Shown here in pieces: positions 53,842 through 63,475 of a stretch of DNA of 64,000 nucleotides. Both the position numbers and the translations under genes were made by a program. Source of the DNA: Vibrio cortegadensis (GTDB lineage: Bacteria; Pseudomonadota; Gammaproteobacteria; Enterobacterales; Vibrionaceae). The stretch is from contig NZ_AP025472.1 in the NCBI RefSeq assembly GCF_024347395.1, positions 2,418,001 through 2,482,000 of the forward strand. Direction: 5' to 3'. The notes beneath the pieces are model-generated. The model worked only from the letters and a program-made list of their open reading frames with translations, was not told the DNA's origin and did not search any database. Within the stretch, counting starts at the first letter, position 1. The number at the start of each line of letters is the position of its first letter.

Positions 53842-54147
53842 GGCCTTAATGGTCAATTCTTAATCCATCATAGCCTTAATACCTTTAGAGACAAGGCTAT
53901 GATGATGTATGAATTCGGTTTACTCGCATAATAGAATAGCTTCAACCCAAGGAGTATTCTTGCATAAGCCCCCTCTAAAGACTCGACGATGTGATGAGCC
54001 TTTATTTTTTCACGTCCTGAGTTTCATAATTTCTCACCGGTAAAATAAATATATTCAAATCCACATACTGACATTGTTATTAATAACTATAATGCAACTA
54101 CTTACTAACAATAATAAAACAAACAGTCACGTGAGGAAGCCACCATT
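53842..54147. other. 306-bp gap between the CBS gene and the MCP gene
   Basis: It contains a 12-bp perfect hairpin, CATCATAGCCTT (53866-53877) with AAGGCTATGATG (53893-53904), just after the CBS gene, without a T-tract. The rest, up to the MCP ribosome site (GAGGAAG), is AT-rich with no other feature. Confidence 0.55.
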
Positions 54148-56088
54148 ATGAGTTTAAAAAAGTTACTATCCTTAGGTTTCGGGGTTATTTTGGCCCTAAT
54201 ATTGGTCATATCCGTCGTAGCATCACTGCGTTTTTATCAATCCAGCGGTGGATTTAATACCTACCGTTCTCTAGCTCTCACTAGCGTAGTCACCGGTCGC
54301 ATCCAAGCCAATATTTTAGAGGCGCGATTAGCAGCATTAAAATACATAAACAATCCAGATTCTTCTCATATAGCCGAACTAAACAAACGTATTAAAACGT
54401 CGACTCAGTTAATCGATAATGTTCTAAGATCTCATATTGATGATGCTCATAAAAATGAATTTTTAGCGATAGAAGAACAACTTGAAAAGTATAACCAAGG
54501 GTTTAACCAAGTTGTTCAGCTCGTCAACAGCCGCAATCAACTCGTACAAAACCAGCTAGATCCTGCTGGGATCAATATGCGAAAGGCAGTCACAAATTTG
54601 ATGACCCAAGCCGCTGTAGAGGAAGATCTTGAAGTAGCCGTCAGCGCAGGGAATCTTCAACAGCACGTGTTGCTATCTCGTCTATACGCTTCAAAATTTC
54701 TAACAAGCAATCAAGTTACAGATGCAGAACGAGCACAAGAAGAGTTCAAGTCAGCACTTAAATTATCTGAATTGATTGAATCACAACTTATATCAACCAA
54801 GCAGCTGAACTATTTGAGAGAATTTAATAATGCCTTCAAAGTTTATCAAGTTACGTTTTCAAAAGTTGTTGAAACCATCAGTGCCGGAAATAATATTGTT
54901 TCCGGCACTCTTGATGTAATGGGAGCCTCTGCTGCTCAAACTATCGAAGAAATTAAACTCTCAACCAAAGAAACACAAGATACTGTTGGGCCTGAAATGG
55001 TTGAACGTTTCTCAAATGCTCAATCTGTTCTAGCCATTCTTTCATTTATTGTTGTAGTTATCGCTTTAGGCATCGCTGTTTCTATCTATCGCAGCGTTCT
55101 CAAAGTCGTTGGGGGTGAACCAAGTGATATTCAATCCATCGTTGAAGAAGTCGTTTCTGGTGATCTGTCCAAAGACATTGCCATTACAGGTAAAGAAACC
55201 GGAATCTATGCCAATATTTTAGAAATGCGCCAAGAGTTACGACGTATCATCGATGGGTTTCACCAAATTTCAGACAATGTTTCAGCAGCCTCTGTAGAGC
55301 TCACCGCTATCATGAGTGAAACAGAAAGCAATGCTCAGCAAGAACTCAGCCAAATGGAGCAAATTGCCACCGCGATTAATGAGCTATCGAGTACGGCAAA
55401 TGAGGTCAGCCAAAATGCGGCGAGTGCAGAAGGAGCAGCAACGGAAGCGACGTCTAACGTCGAAAAAGGTGGCAGCTCTTTAGACTCTGCTGATGAAATT
55501 TCTCGTAAAGTGGAAACATCAATCGAAGAGACGTCTAATATTGTCAATCAGTTGCAAGAATATTCAGTTGAGATTGGGACTGTTATTGAGGTCATTAATT
55601 CCATTTCAGAGCAAACCAATTTACTGGCATTAAATGCTGCAATTGAAGCGGCGCGTGCTGGAGAACAAGGCCGAGGGTTTGCTGTTGTTGCGGATGAAGT
55701 GCGATCGCTTGCGGCAAAAACCCAGCAGTCTACCATTGATATCCAAGAGATCATTTCTCGATTACAAGCTCAAGCTAAAGATGCGAATCAATTCATGCAA
55801 TCTAACCTGTCACTTGCCGAGGAGTCTCGGAACTACAGTGAGCAATTACGATCAGCTTTCACATCGATTACTCATTCTGTGAGCTTAATTTCGGATATGA
55901 ACACTCAAGTTGCTACCGCGTCAGAAGAGCAATCTGGTGTGACACAAGATATTTCTCAGAATGTATCTCAAACGTTTGATATTGTTCATCAAAATGTTTC
56001 AGGAATTAAACAAAGTAAAGAAGCAAGTGAAGAGCTTTCTGCTTTAGCCGTAAAACAGAAAGATTTACTAGGCTTCTTTAAGCTTTAA
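54148..56088 (+). CDS. Methyl-accepting chemotaxis protein with HBM-like sensor
   Basis: A 646-residue chemoreceptor: first helix about 9-28, a long all-helical periplasmic domain (about 40-285) resembling the helical bimodular (HBM) sensors that bind organic acids, a second helix about 290-312, a HAMP-like linker, and the cytoplasmic signalling domain. The highly conserved hairpin tip EQTNLLALNAAIEAARAG is near 490-507, with GRGFAVVADEVRSLA after it. It should signal to CheA/CheW. The ligand cannot be read, though HBM sensors often sense TCA intermediates. A terminator follows. Confidence 0.92.
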   Translation: MSLKKLLSLGFGVILALILVISVVASLRFYQSSGGFNTYRSLALTSVVTGRIQANILEARLAALKYINNPDSSHIAELNKRIKTSTQLIDNVLRSHIDDAHKNEFLAIEEQLEKYNQGFNQVVQLVNSRNQLVQNQLDPAGINMRKAVTNLMTQAAVEEDLEVAVSAGNLQQHVLLSRLYASKFLTSNQVTDAERAQEEFKSALKLSELIESQLISTKQLNYLREFNNAFKVYQVTFSKVVETISAGNNIVSGTLDVMGASAAQTIEEIKLSTKETQDTVGPEMVERFSNAQSVLAILSFIVVVIALGIAVSIYRSVLKVVGGEPSDIQSIVEEVVSGDLSKDIAITGKETGIYANILEMRQELRRIIDGFHQISDNVSAASVELTAIMSETESNAQQELSQMEQIATAINELSSTANEVSQNAASAEGAATEATSNVEKGGSSLDSADEISRKVETSIEETSNIVNQLQEYSVEIGTVIEVINSISEQTNLLALNAAIEAARAGEQGRGFAVVADEVRSLAAKTQQSTIDIQEIISRLQAQAKDANQFMQSNLSLAEESRNYSEQLRSAFTSITHSVSLISDMNTQVATASEEQSGVTQDISQNVSQTFDIVHQNVSGIKQSKEASEELSALAVKQKDLLGFFKL

Positions 56089-56112
56089 TTTAGCTTAATC
56101 AAAACTAAAAAC

Positions 56113-56144
56113 AAAACGCGTCTCAATCCAATGAGCCGCGTTTT
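56113..56144 (+). terminator. MCP gene terminator
   Basis: AAAACGCG pairs with CGCGTTTT, with an inner CTCA/TGAG stem, ending in TTTTT, 24 bp past the MCP stop. Confidence 0.85.
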
Positions 56145-56220
56145 TATTTATGTAAAATAACGAGTTATCTGTTGATGATATCAATGCCTTCCTAAAAACT
56201 TAAGGATACCTCATAAAAAA

Positions 56221-56240
56221 GAGCGGCTATACCGCCGCTC
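56221..56240 (-). terminator. aceA terminator
   Basis: On the minus strand GAGCGGC - GGTATA - GCCGCTC followed by six T residues, 28 bp past the aceA stop. Confidence 0.92.
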
Positions 56241-56268
56241 AAATGGATTATAAAGAGTAAAGCTATCG

Positions 56269-57579
56269 CTAGAATTGCTCTTCTTCTGTTGATCCTGTCA
56301 GTGCCGTCACCGAAGAGTTTCCACCTTGAATCGTATTGGTCATACGGTCAAAGTATCCTGTACCCACTTCTTGTTGGTGCGCCACAAATGTGTAACCTTT
56401 ATCTGCTGCTTCAAATTCTGGACGCTGTACTTTCTCAACATAGTGACGCATACCTTCGCCTTGCGCATAAGCATGAGCCAATTCAAACATGTTGAACCAC
56501 ATGTTGTGGATGCCCGCTAGTGTAATGAACTGGTATTTGTAGCCCATATCCGCAAGCTCTTGCTGGAATTTTGCAATCGTTTCTGAATCTAGGTTTTTCT
56601 CCCAGTTAAACGATGGTGAACAGTTATATGCCAATAGCTGATCTGGGTATTCTGCATGTACTGCTTCAGCAAATTTACGCGCTTCTTCCAAACACGGTTT
56701 TGCCGTTTCACACCAGATTAAATCCGCATATGGCGCGTAAGCTAGGCCACGAGAAATAGCTTGGTCGATGCCCGCTTTCACTCGATAGAAACCTTCAGCG
56801 GTTCGCTCACCTTGAATGAAGTCACGATCGTACGGGTCACAATCGGAAGTCAGAAGATCCGCTGCGTTGGCGTCAGTACGCGCAATCACAAGTGTTGTTG
56901 TGCCGGAAACATCAGCAGCTAAACGTGCCGCGACAAGTTTTTGCACCGCTTCTTGAGTAGGAACCAGTACTTTACCGCCCATGTGACCACATTTTTTCAC
57001 TGATGCTAGCTGGTCTTCAAAGTGAACCCCTGCAGCACCAGATTCGATCATATTCTTCATCAACTCATAAGCATTGAGAACGCCACCAAATCCTGCTTCT
57101 GCATCCGCAACGATAGGTAAGAAGTAATCAATGCCACCTTCATCTTCTGGGCTCTTACCACCAGCCCATTGAATTTGGTCTGCACGTCGGAATGAATTGT
57201 TAATGCGTTTAACCACTGACGGTACTGAATCTACAGGGTATAAAGATTGGTCAGGGTACATGGTTGATGCCGTATTGTTATCTGCAGCAACTTGCCAACC
57301 TGATAGGTAAATCGCTTCGATTCCCGCTTTGGCTTGCTGAACCGCTTGACCACCAGTCAGTGCACCCAAGCAGTTTACATAACCTTTTTTAGATGACCCG
57401 TTGACCAAAGACCATAATTTATCAGCACCACGTTGGGCGATAGTATTGGCAGGCGTCACTGAACCACGAAGTTCAACCACTTCTTCTGCTGTGTAAGTAC
57501 GCTTTACGTTATTCCAGCGTGGATTAGTTGCCCAGTCTTTCTCTAGAGCTTCGATTTGTTGGCGGCGAGTTAATGTCAT
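56269..57579 (-). CDS. aceA: Isocitrate lyase
   Basis: Cleaves isocitrate to glyoxylate and succinate in the glyoxylate shunt, needed on acetate or fatty acids. 436 residues, near the E. coli length. The catalytic Cys lies in KKCGHMGGKVL near 195, with substrate motifs YLSGWQVAADNN near 91 and AYNCSPSFNWEK near 310. It follows aceB by 180 bp in the same direction, the usual aceBA order. No aceK follows. Confidence 0.97.
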   Translation of the reverse strand: MTLTRRQQIEALEKDWATNPRWNNVKRTYTAEEVVELRGSVTPANTIAQRGADKLWSLVNGSSKKGYVNCLGALTGGQAVQQAKAGIEAIYLSGWQVAADNNTASTMYPDQSLYPVDSVPSVVKRINNSFRRADQIQWAGGKSPEDEGGIDYFLPIVADAEAGFGGVLNAYELMKNMIESGAAGVHFEDQLASVKKCGHMGGKVLVPTQEAVQKLVAARLAADVSGTTTLVIARTDANAADLLTSDCDPYDRDFIQGERTAEGFYRVKAGIDQAISRGLAYAPYADLIWCETAKPCLEEARKFAEAVHAEYPDQLLAYNCSPSFNWEKNLDSETIAKFQQELADMGYKYQFITLAGIHNMWFNMFELAHAYAQGEGMRHYVEKVQRPEFEAADKGYTFVAHQQEVGTGYFDRMTNTIQGGNSSVTALTGSTEEEQF

Positions 57580-57759
57580 GGTCTATCCCTCTGTAGTAAT
57601 ACGATGCTTCATGCATCTGTCATCCTTTTCTCCGTCAGTACAACTCTCTCTGACCTCGAACTCTTTTGTTTCACGTTGTTAGTAATAAATCGTGTTCATT
57701 TTTTATAATGTGCGCTTAGCGTTAGCTATACATATGTGCTAGCTAAGCATTTCAATGAG

Positions 57760-59397
57760 TTATGGCAAATAATCGTAGCCTGGAACCGTTAAGAAATTCG
57801 TCAGTTCATCGCTGGTGGTGAGTTCTGACATCAATGCTGACGCTTCTTCAAATCGACCATTAATGAATCGTTGTTCTCCAACTTCTTGACGAACAACTTG
57901 GATCTCTTCAGTCAGGTAAGATTCGAACAGCGACTTGGTGACGACTTGTCCGTTATCCAATTCTTGCTCGTGCTGAATCCATTGCCAAATTGAAGCTCGT
58001 GATATTTCAGCCGTCGCCGCATCTTCCATTAATCCATAAATAGGAACGCAACCGTTACCTGAGATCCACGCTTCTATATATTGCAGAGCAACACGAATGT
58101 TATGACGCATGCCTTGTTCAGTGATGGCACCATCACAAGGCGCAAGTAACACCTGTGCAGTTATAGGGCTATCGTCTTTCCGTAGCACATTCAATTGATT
58201 GGTTCGTTCACCCAATTTTTGGTCAAACACTGACATTGCCGTATCGGCAAGCCCTGGATGCGCGACCCACGTTCCATCATGTCCGTTGTTCGCTTCTAAA
58301 GATTTATCTCCCAGAACCTTATCGAGTACTTGTTGGTTCACTTGTGGATCTTTGGCTGGAATAAAGGCGGCCATTCCTCCCATTGCAAACGCTCCGCGGC
58401 GATGACACGTTTTTACTAGCAGTTGCGAGTAAGCCTTTAAGAAGGGTTTATCCATTGTCACAACTTGTCTATCTGGCAGAATACGATCAGGGTGGTTACG
58501 CAAGGTTTTAATGTAGCTAAAGATATAGTCCCAACGCCCGCAATTAAGACCAACGATATGCTCTTTTAAGTTGAACAGGATCTCGTCCATTTCAAATACA
58601 GCAGGTAGAGTTTCAATCAATACCGTCGCTTTGATGGTTCCAGTATCCAGACCAAAGAAGTCTTCAGTGAAATGGAAAACATCACTCCACCACTTCGCTT
58701 CTTGATGAGATTGCAGCTTAGGAATATAAAAATATGGGCCGCTGCCTTTCTTCAGCAGGGTTTTGTAGTTGTTATAGAAATACAGTGCGAAATCGAATAG
58801 CGCTCCAGGAATAATCTGGCCGTTAAATTCTACATGCTTCTCTTTTAAGTGCAGACCTCGAACACGGCAGATAAGCACCGCAGGATCATCACTTAATTGA
58901 TACTGTTTGCCGTTACTCTCATTGGTATAGCTGATGTTTCCATTAACAGCATCACGTAAATTCACCTGTCCATCGAGCACTTTGCCCCATGCTGGCGACA
59001 TTGAATCTTCAAAGTCCGCCATGAAGACTTTCACGTTGGCGTTTAATGCATTGATCACCATTTTTCGATCGGTTGGACCGGTGATCTCTACTCGACGATC
59101 TTGTAAATCTTGTGGGATACCGAGTATTTTCCAACTGCCTTCTCGGATATCTTGAGTCTCACTTAAAAAGTCCGGTAGCTCCCCAGCATCAATCCGTGAC
59201 TGCTTCTGCTCTCGCTCTTCGAGCAATAAATCCACGCGCTCACTAAATTGAGCGCATAAAAAAGATAAAAAGGTTTGGGCTTCTAAAGGGAAAATTTCTT
59301 GATGCTCAGGAGCAAGCTCACTATTAATCACCAACATACTTTGAGGCGATGTTCTTTTTATATTATCTGAATTTGTTGGTATTGTTTCAGCAAGCAT
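57760..59397 (-). CDS. aceB: Malate synthase A
   Basis: Condenses glyoxylate with acetyl-CoA to malate. 545 residues (E. coli AceB 533). Catalytic regions include VFMADFEDSMSPAWGKVLDG near 128-147, GLNCGRWDYIFSYIKTL near 278 and GGMAAFIPAKDPQVN near 343, with the base Asp in the DAATAEISRASIWQW region near 460. First gene of aceBA. Confidence 0.96.
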   Translation of the reverse strand: MLAETIPTNSDNIKRTSPQSMLVINSELAPEHQEIFPLEAQTFLSFLCAQFSERVDLLLEEREQKQSRIDAGELPDFLSETQDIREGSWKILGIPQDLQDRRVEITGPTDRKMVINALNANVKVFMADFEDSMSPAWGKVLDGQVNLRDAVNGNISYTNESNGKQYQLSDDPAVLICRVRGLHLKEKHVEFNGQIIPGALFDFALYFYNNYKTLLKKGSGPYFYIPKLQSHQEAKWWSDVFHFTEDFFGLDTGTIKATVLIETLPAVFEMDEILFNLKEHIVGLNCGRWDYIFSYIKTLRNHPDRILPDRQVVTMDKPFLKAYSQLLVKTCHRRGAFAMGGMAAFIPAKDPQVNQQVLDKVLGDKSLEANNGHDGTWVAHPGLADTAMSVFDQKLGERTNQLNVLRKDDSPITAQVLLAPCDGAITEQGMRHNIRVALQYIEAWISGNGCVPIYGLMEDAATAEISRASIWQWIQHEQELDNGQVVTKSLFESYLTEEIQVVRQEVGEQRFINGRFEEASALMSELTTSDELTNFLTVPGYDYLP

Positions 59398-59854
59398 AAT
59401 TCTTTCCTTAAATTACATTTGTAACTCAAAAACCACAAAGACAAGCAACATCCTAAAGCTCAATATTCATGATTCGTTTTGGTTTGTGCCTATTACCTTC
59501 ACCTATCCAAACCTGTATTTCAACAGCCTCCGATGTAGACATAGGTCTTACAAGACAGTAATAAACTTACCTCAACAACCACTAGAGTAAAAGTACTAAA
59601 GTTAACAAAAGGTTAAATTCAAAGTTTTATATTGTTGGACTTTAGGGCTCTGAAAATTGGTTGCTTGTGTAACTTATTACGTAATTAAATTACACGCGAT
59701 TTTTTATGCTAATTCTGTTTTAAACAGGCGTTCGAATTCTAAGTTTGGGCTCGAAACCTTTGACAGAAAGGGTTAACGAATAGGTGTGAATGACCATTCA
59801 AACGACAAAATAAAAGAGAGATGTGAAATTAGGTGTGTAAATAAAGGATTTTTT

Positions 59855-59908
59855 ATGAAAGGCACGTCAAAAAAGTTCTGTGAAATTTTACAAGTCAAAC
59901 AACACTAA
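59855..59908 (+). CDS. Possible 17-codon small ORF
   Basis: AAAGGA lies 6 nt before an ATG that opens 17 codons (MKGTSKKFCEILQVKQH) ending at TAA, with a good terminator 14 bp further. It is lysine-rich and has no recognised homologue. TTGACA at 59760-59765 could be a -35, without a clear -10. It could instead be part of a small RNA or chance. Confidence 0.25.
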   Translation: MKGTSKKFCEILQVKQH

Positions 59909-59922
59909 CAGAATAAAAAACT

Positions 59923-59952
59923 AAAAAGCACACCGAAAACAGTGTGCTTTTT
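59923..59952. terminator. Terminator between the small ORF and oxyR
   Basis: AAAAAGCACAC - CGAAAACA - GTGTGCTTTTT, an 11-bp perfect stem 15 bp past the oxyR stop. Symmetric A/T tracts let it serve oxyR on the minus strand and any plus-strand transcript. Confidence 0.9.
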
Positions 59953-59967
59953 AGGTTAGACCAATCG

Positions 59968-60873
59968 CTAGAGCAGTTCTGATACCACTTCAGCTAATTG
60001 CTCAAAGGTCTCAGAACGAGAAGTACTTGGCCGCCAAACCAGCCCTATCTCTCGATAAGCTTGCTGACCAGGGGGATCAATCACCACTAGATTTTGATTA
60101 TCAAGCAGGCCATGCTCAATCGCCATCTGAGGTATAAATGTAGTACCGAGCCCATTCGCAACCATCTGTACCAAGGTATGTAAGCTCGTTGCTGAAAACG
60201 GATTTATCTTCTCTTTGTCTGTGAGCTTACATGCTGAAACGGCATGTTCAGTTAAGCAGTGTTCATTTTCTAATAGGAAAACCGATTCATCGGGTAAATC
60301 ATCGTATCGGATTGGCACTCTAATCCCATCAGCTTGGTTACGACTAATGACCATCCTAAACGGGTCTTGTCCGACGACTTTGCTATACATATGCCCTATA
60401 TCAACGGGGAGTGCCAGTATCAATACATCTAACTCACCTTGATTCAAGGCGGCTAATAAGTTGGTGGTGGTATCTTCACGTAGTAATAGATGAAGTTGAG
60501 GAAAGCGAGCGTTAACCTCTTGTACGACATCGCATAATAGAAATGGAGCAATAGTAGGAATACAGCCCAGTTTTAACTGCCCCTGCATACTTTCCCCCTG
60601 ACATAAACTGCCAAGCTCAACCAAATCTTGTCCTTTCGCCAGTAACTCTCGGCCACGAATGACGACTAATTCACCCGCTTGAGTAAAGACTAAAGGGCTT
60701 TTTTTATCTTTTTTTTCGTATAAAGGACAACCAATCAACTCTTCAAGGTTTTGGATCCCTTTACTGAGTGTCGACTGGCTCACAAAACAGCGTTCTGCGG
60801 CATCACTAAAATGACGGGTTTCGTGCAAAGTTACTAAATAATGCAACTGCTTTAAGCTGGGCCATTTATTCAT
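59968..60873 (-). CDS. oxyR: Hydrogen peroxide sensor OxyR
   Basis: LysR-type regulator activated by a disulfide between two cysteines. 301 residues: N-terminal helix-turn-helix (HFSDAAERCFVSQSTLSKGI, about 21-40) and an effector domain with Cys206 and Cys215 in EHCLTEHAVSAC, the nine-residue spacing of the E. coli Cys199/Cys208 pair. It diverges from a 2-Cys peroxiredoxin, a classical OxyR target, with a palindrome at 60971-60993 between them. Confidence 0.95.
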   Translation of the reverse strand: MNKWPSLKQLHYLVTLHETRHFSDAAERCFVSQSTLSKGIQNLEELIGCPLYEKKDKKSPLVFTQAGELVVIRGRELLAKGQDLVELGSLCQGESMQGQLKLGCIPTIAPFLLCDVVQEVNARFPQLHLLLREDTTTNLLAALNQGELDVLILALPVDIGHMYSKVVGQDPFRMVISRNQADGIRVPIRYDDLPDESVFLLENEHCLTEHAVSACKLTDKEKINPFSATSLHTLVQMVANGLGTTFIPQMAIEHGLLDNQNLVVIDPPGQQAYREIGLVWRPSTSRSETFEQLAEVVSELL

Positions 60874-60970
60874 GCTAATTACTTTGTCATATTAATAAGA
60901 TAGAAGATTTGATGAGAAAGCATCCTCATCGCTTTTTTCGATTAAGTTAATCTATTTAATTCGCTTTTTT

Positions 60971-60993
60971 CTATAGTAACGTTTGTACTATAG
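60971..60993. promoter_or_regulatory. Palindrome in the oxyR-peroxiredoxin promoter region
   Basis: CTATAGTA - ACGTTTG - TACTATAG, perfect 8-bp arms. The ATAG / CTAT quartets and the T-N11-A layout resemble LysR-type and OxyR sites, although the fit to the full OxyR consensus is partial. It ends 65 bp before the peroxiredoxin ATG and may overlap its -10 (TACTAT). Confidence 0.55.
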
Positions 60994-61058
60994 TTTGTCC
61001 CGTAGAAACGAAAGCCCAAACAAAGATGTTTGGTCATCATATTTTAGGAGATTTCAAA

Positions 61059-61667
61059 ATGGTACTAGTAGGTCGTCAAGCCCCTGACTTTACTGCAGCA
61101 GCTGTTCTAGGTAACGGCGAAATCGTTGATAACTTCAACTTCGCAGAGTTCACTAAAGGTAAAAAAGCTGTTGTATTTTTCTACCCACTAGACTTCACAT
61201 TCGTTTGTCCTTCAGAGCTAATCGCTTTTGACAATCGTCTAGAAGATTTCCAAGCTAAAGGTGTTGAAGTAATTGGTGTTTCTATCGATTCACAATTCTC
61301 ACACAACGCATGGCGTAACACTGCTATCGAAGATGGCGGTATCGGTCAAGTTAAGTACCCTCTAGTTGCTGACGTTAAGCACGAAATCTGCAAAGCATAC
61401 GATGTTGAGCACCCAGAAGCAGGCGTTGCTTTCCGTGGTTCTTTCCTAATCGATGCTGACGGTCTTGTTCGTCACCAAGTTGTTAACGACCTTCCACTAG
61501 GCCGTAACATCGACGAAATGCTACGCATGGTAGACGCACTAAACTTCCACGAGAAGAATGGTGAAGTTTGTCCTGCACAATGGGAAGAAGGCAAATCAGG
61601 TATGGACGCATCTCCAAAAGGTGTTGCAGCATTCCTATCTGAGCACGCTGACGACCTAAGCAAATAA
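61059..61667 (+). CDS. Typical 2-Cys peroxiredoxin (AhpC/Prx1 type)
   Basis: Reduces hydrogen peroxide and organic peroxides. 202 residues from ATG at 61059 with AGGAG 8 nt upstream; an in-frame ATG at 61026 is rejected. The peroxidatic Cys50 is in DFTFVCPSE, the resolving Cys171 in GEVCPAQW, so typical 2-Cys. A GGIG motif is present at about 93-96, but the C-terminal YF motif linked with sensitivity to overoxidation is absent (ending HADDLSK). Strong codon bias suggests high expression. No AhpF is adjacent, so the reductant is unknown. Divergent from oxyR. Confidence 0.95.
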   Translation: MVLVGRQAPDFTAAAVLGNGEIVDNFNFAEFTKGKKAVVFFYPLDFTFVCPSELIAFDNRLEDFQAKGVEVIGVSIDSQFSHNAWRNTAIEDGGIGQVKYPLVADVKHEICKAYDVEHPEAGVAFRGSFLIDADGLVRHQVVNDLPLGRNIDEMLRMVDALNFHEKNGEVCPAQWEEGKSGMDASPKGVAAFLSEHADDLSK

Positions 61668-61762
61668 TAACTCCTTCACCCGCGCTCAAACGGGTTGATG
61701 GTTGGACAATATAAGCGAAAAACGCACTGCCAATCGGAAGAAGTCATTAGTTAGCCAAATAA

Positions 61763-61792
61763 AAAAGCCCGAAGTTTACGCTTCGGGCTTTT
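61763..61792. terminator. Peroxiredoxin terminator
   Basis: AAAAGCCCGAAG - TTTACG - CTTCGGGCTTTT, a 12-bp perfect stem 95 bp past the stop codon. Terminates the peroxiredoxin transcript before cutC. Confidence 0.9.
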
Positions 61793-61961
61793 CTCGTTTT
61801 AGTCCCACGAGATGATATCTGTGTATCGCACTCTTACTGTCTTTAAAATGAGGAATCGTTTCTTGTAAAACATTACCTCTATTTTCCCTATGCTCATTGC
61901 ATAAACCAACCGTAAATCTTGTTAAGCTCTGTATTATTAAATTGCACCAACTAGGATTTAT

Positions 61962-62702
61962 ATGTCTTATCAAATTGAAGTCTGTATCGATAACTTAGAG
62001 TCTCTTCATAATGCGATTGCGGGAGGCGCGACTCGAATTGAGCTCTGTTCATCTTTAGCGTTAGGTGGTTTAACGCCAAGTTTCGGTTTGATGAAATTAG
62101 CCGCTCAGCTATCGTCAGTTCCAATCTATGCCATGGTCAGGCCTCGACAAGGTGATTTCCTTTACAGCGCTGATGATATTGATTCTATGATTGAAGATAT
62201 ACACGCAGCAGCCACCGCAGGCGTTGATGGGATTGTATTTGGTGTACTGAAAGCTGATGGTTCTATCGATATGCGCTTAGCTCAACGTATCATGACAGTA
62301 GCGACTGAATGCCAATTAGGTGTTACATTTCATCGAGCGATAGACCAATGTGCAGATTACTCTCAAGCTATTGAAGATATTGTGAATTTAGGTTGTGAGC
62401 GAATACTCACTTCAGGGCTAGCACCTACCGCCATTGATGGGCTTGATGTGCTTAAAAAGATGGTAATTCAAGCCAGTGGCCGTGTAGACATTATGGCTGG
62501 AGCTGGCGTCACTGCGGATAATGCTCTACTCATTACTCAGCAGACTGGCATTAAATCGTTGCACCTTTCAGGAAAATCGACCCGTGAAAGCCATATGACG
62601 TTAGTATCGAACCAAGCCAAGATGGGTGATAGTGATGACTTTGCTATTCCAATAACAGACAGTAAAAAAATCGCAGCGGTTTTGGACAGATTATGTTCTT
62701 AG
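61962..62702 (+). CDS. cutC: CutC family protein
   Basis: A 246-residue TIM-barrel protein of the CutC family: EVCIDNLESLHNAIAGGATRIELCS at the N-terminus in pieces, YAMVRPRQGDFLYS near 63, TFHRAIDQC near 126 and LTSGLAPTAIDG near 147. CutC was linked to copper homeostasis in E. coli, but that role is disputed. It is monocistronic and convergent with phoU. Confidence 0.93.
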   Translation: MSYQIEVCIDNLESLHNAIAGGATRIELCSSLALGGLTPSFGLMKLAAQLSSVPIYAMVRPRQGDFLYSADDIDSMIEDIHAAATAGVDGIVFGVLKADGSIDMRLAQRIMTVATECQLGVTFHRAIDQCADYSQAIEDIVNLGCERILTSGLAPTAIDGLDVLKKMVIQASGRVDIMAGAGVTADNALLITQQTGIKSLHLSGKSTRESHMTLVSNQAKMGDSDDFAIPITDSKKIAAVLDRLCS

Positions 62703-62733
62703 CTAACTAGTGGCTTCCAACAGCCACTTCTAG

Positions 62734-63432
62734 CTATTTCAGCAGGTCATCAATACTCTGCTCACCTAAGTGACGTACATCTTTACCTTTGACGAAGTAA
62801 ATAATGTATTCACAGATATTCTGGCAGCGATCGCCAACTCTTTCGATCGCTCTCGCCGACCACATCACTTGAATAATATTGGGGATGCTTTTAGGGTCTT
62901 CCATCATATAGGTCATCAATTGACGAATAACCGCTTCGTATTCCGCATCCAATTTATCATCTAGCTTATACACGCTCGCGGCGGCGTCGACATCCATTCG
63001 AGCAAACGCATCCAGCACTTGGTGTAGCATTGCAATGGCCTGTCGCCCCAGAGGCTCAAGAGATATTTGAAACGTTTGATCTTTCAGTGGTGGGCTCTCA
63101 ATCGCGACGGTTGCAATTTTACTTGCCACATCGCCAATGCGCTCAAGATCGGTAATCGTCTTGATGATCGCCATAATTAATCGCAGATCTTTTGCCGTTG
63201 GCTGTCGCTTAGCAATAATACGAGTGCATGCTTCATCAATAGAAACCTCCATCGAATTCACTTTATGATCATCCCGAACCACTTTTTTCGCCAGATCAAT
63301 GTCATCTTTATGCAGCGCTTGCATGGCAAACGAAAGCTGTTGCTCAACTAAACCTCCCATCGTCAACACATGGGTACGAATAGACTCAAGCTCTACATTA
63401 AATTGACCTGAAATGTGTCGACCAAACTGCAT
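62734..63432 (-). CDS. phoU: Phosphate signalling protein PhoU
   Basis: A 232-residue all-helical protein with two PhoU repeats, each having an E/DxxxD metal motif (KVNSMEVSIDEACTRIIAKR near 55 and KLDDKLDAEYEAVIRQL near 155 in pieces). It links the Pst transporter to PhoR and represses the Pho regulon at high phosphate. It lies 43 bp after pstB in the standard pst-phoU order. Confidence 0.95.
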   Translation of the reverse strand: MQFGRHISGQFNVELESIRTHVLTMGGLVEQQLSFAMQALHKDDIDLAKKVVRDDHKVNSMEVSIDEACTRIIAKRQPTAKDLRLIMAIIKTITDLERIGDVASKIATVAIESPPLKDQTFQISLEPLGRQAIAMLHQVLDAFARMDVDAAASVYKLDDKLDAEYEAVIRQLMTYMMEDPKSIPNIIQVMWSARAIERVGDRCQNICEYIIYFVKGKDVRHLGEQSIDDLLK

Positions 63433-63475
63433 GAAAATTCCTTATAAAGAGTGCTCAATCATCATAATGACTATT

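Larger units (their letters stand above)
59398..59967. other. 570-bp region between aceB and oxyR
   Basis: This is the longest non-coding stretch. Its left part must hold the aceBA promoter. Near the right end are a short plus-strand ORF with a ribosome site (59855-59908) and a strong terminator (59923-59952). I see no recognised operator; an IclR- or FadR-type site could not be assigned. Confidence 0.6.
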
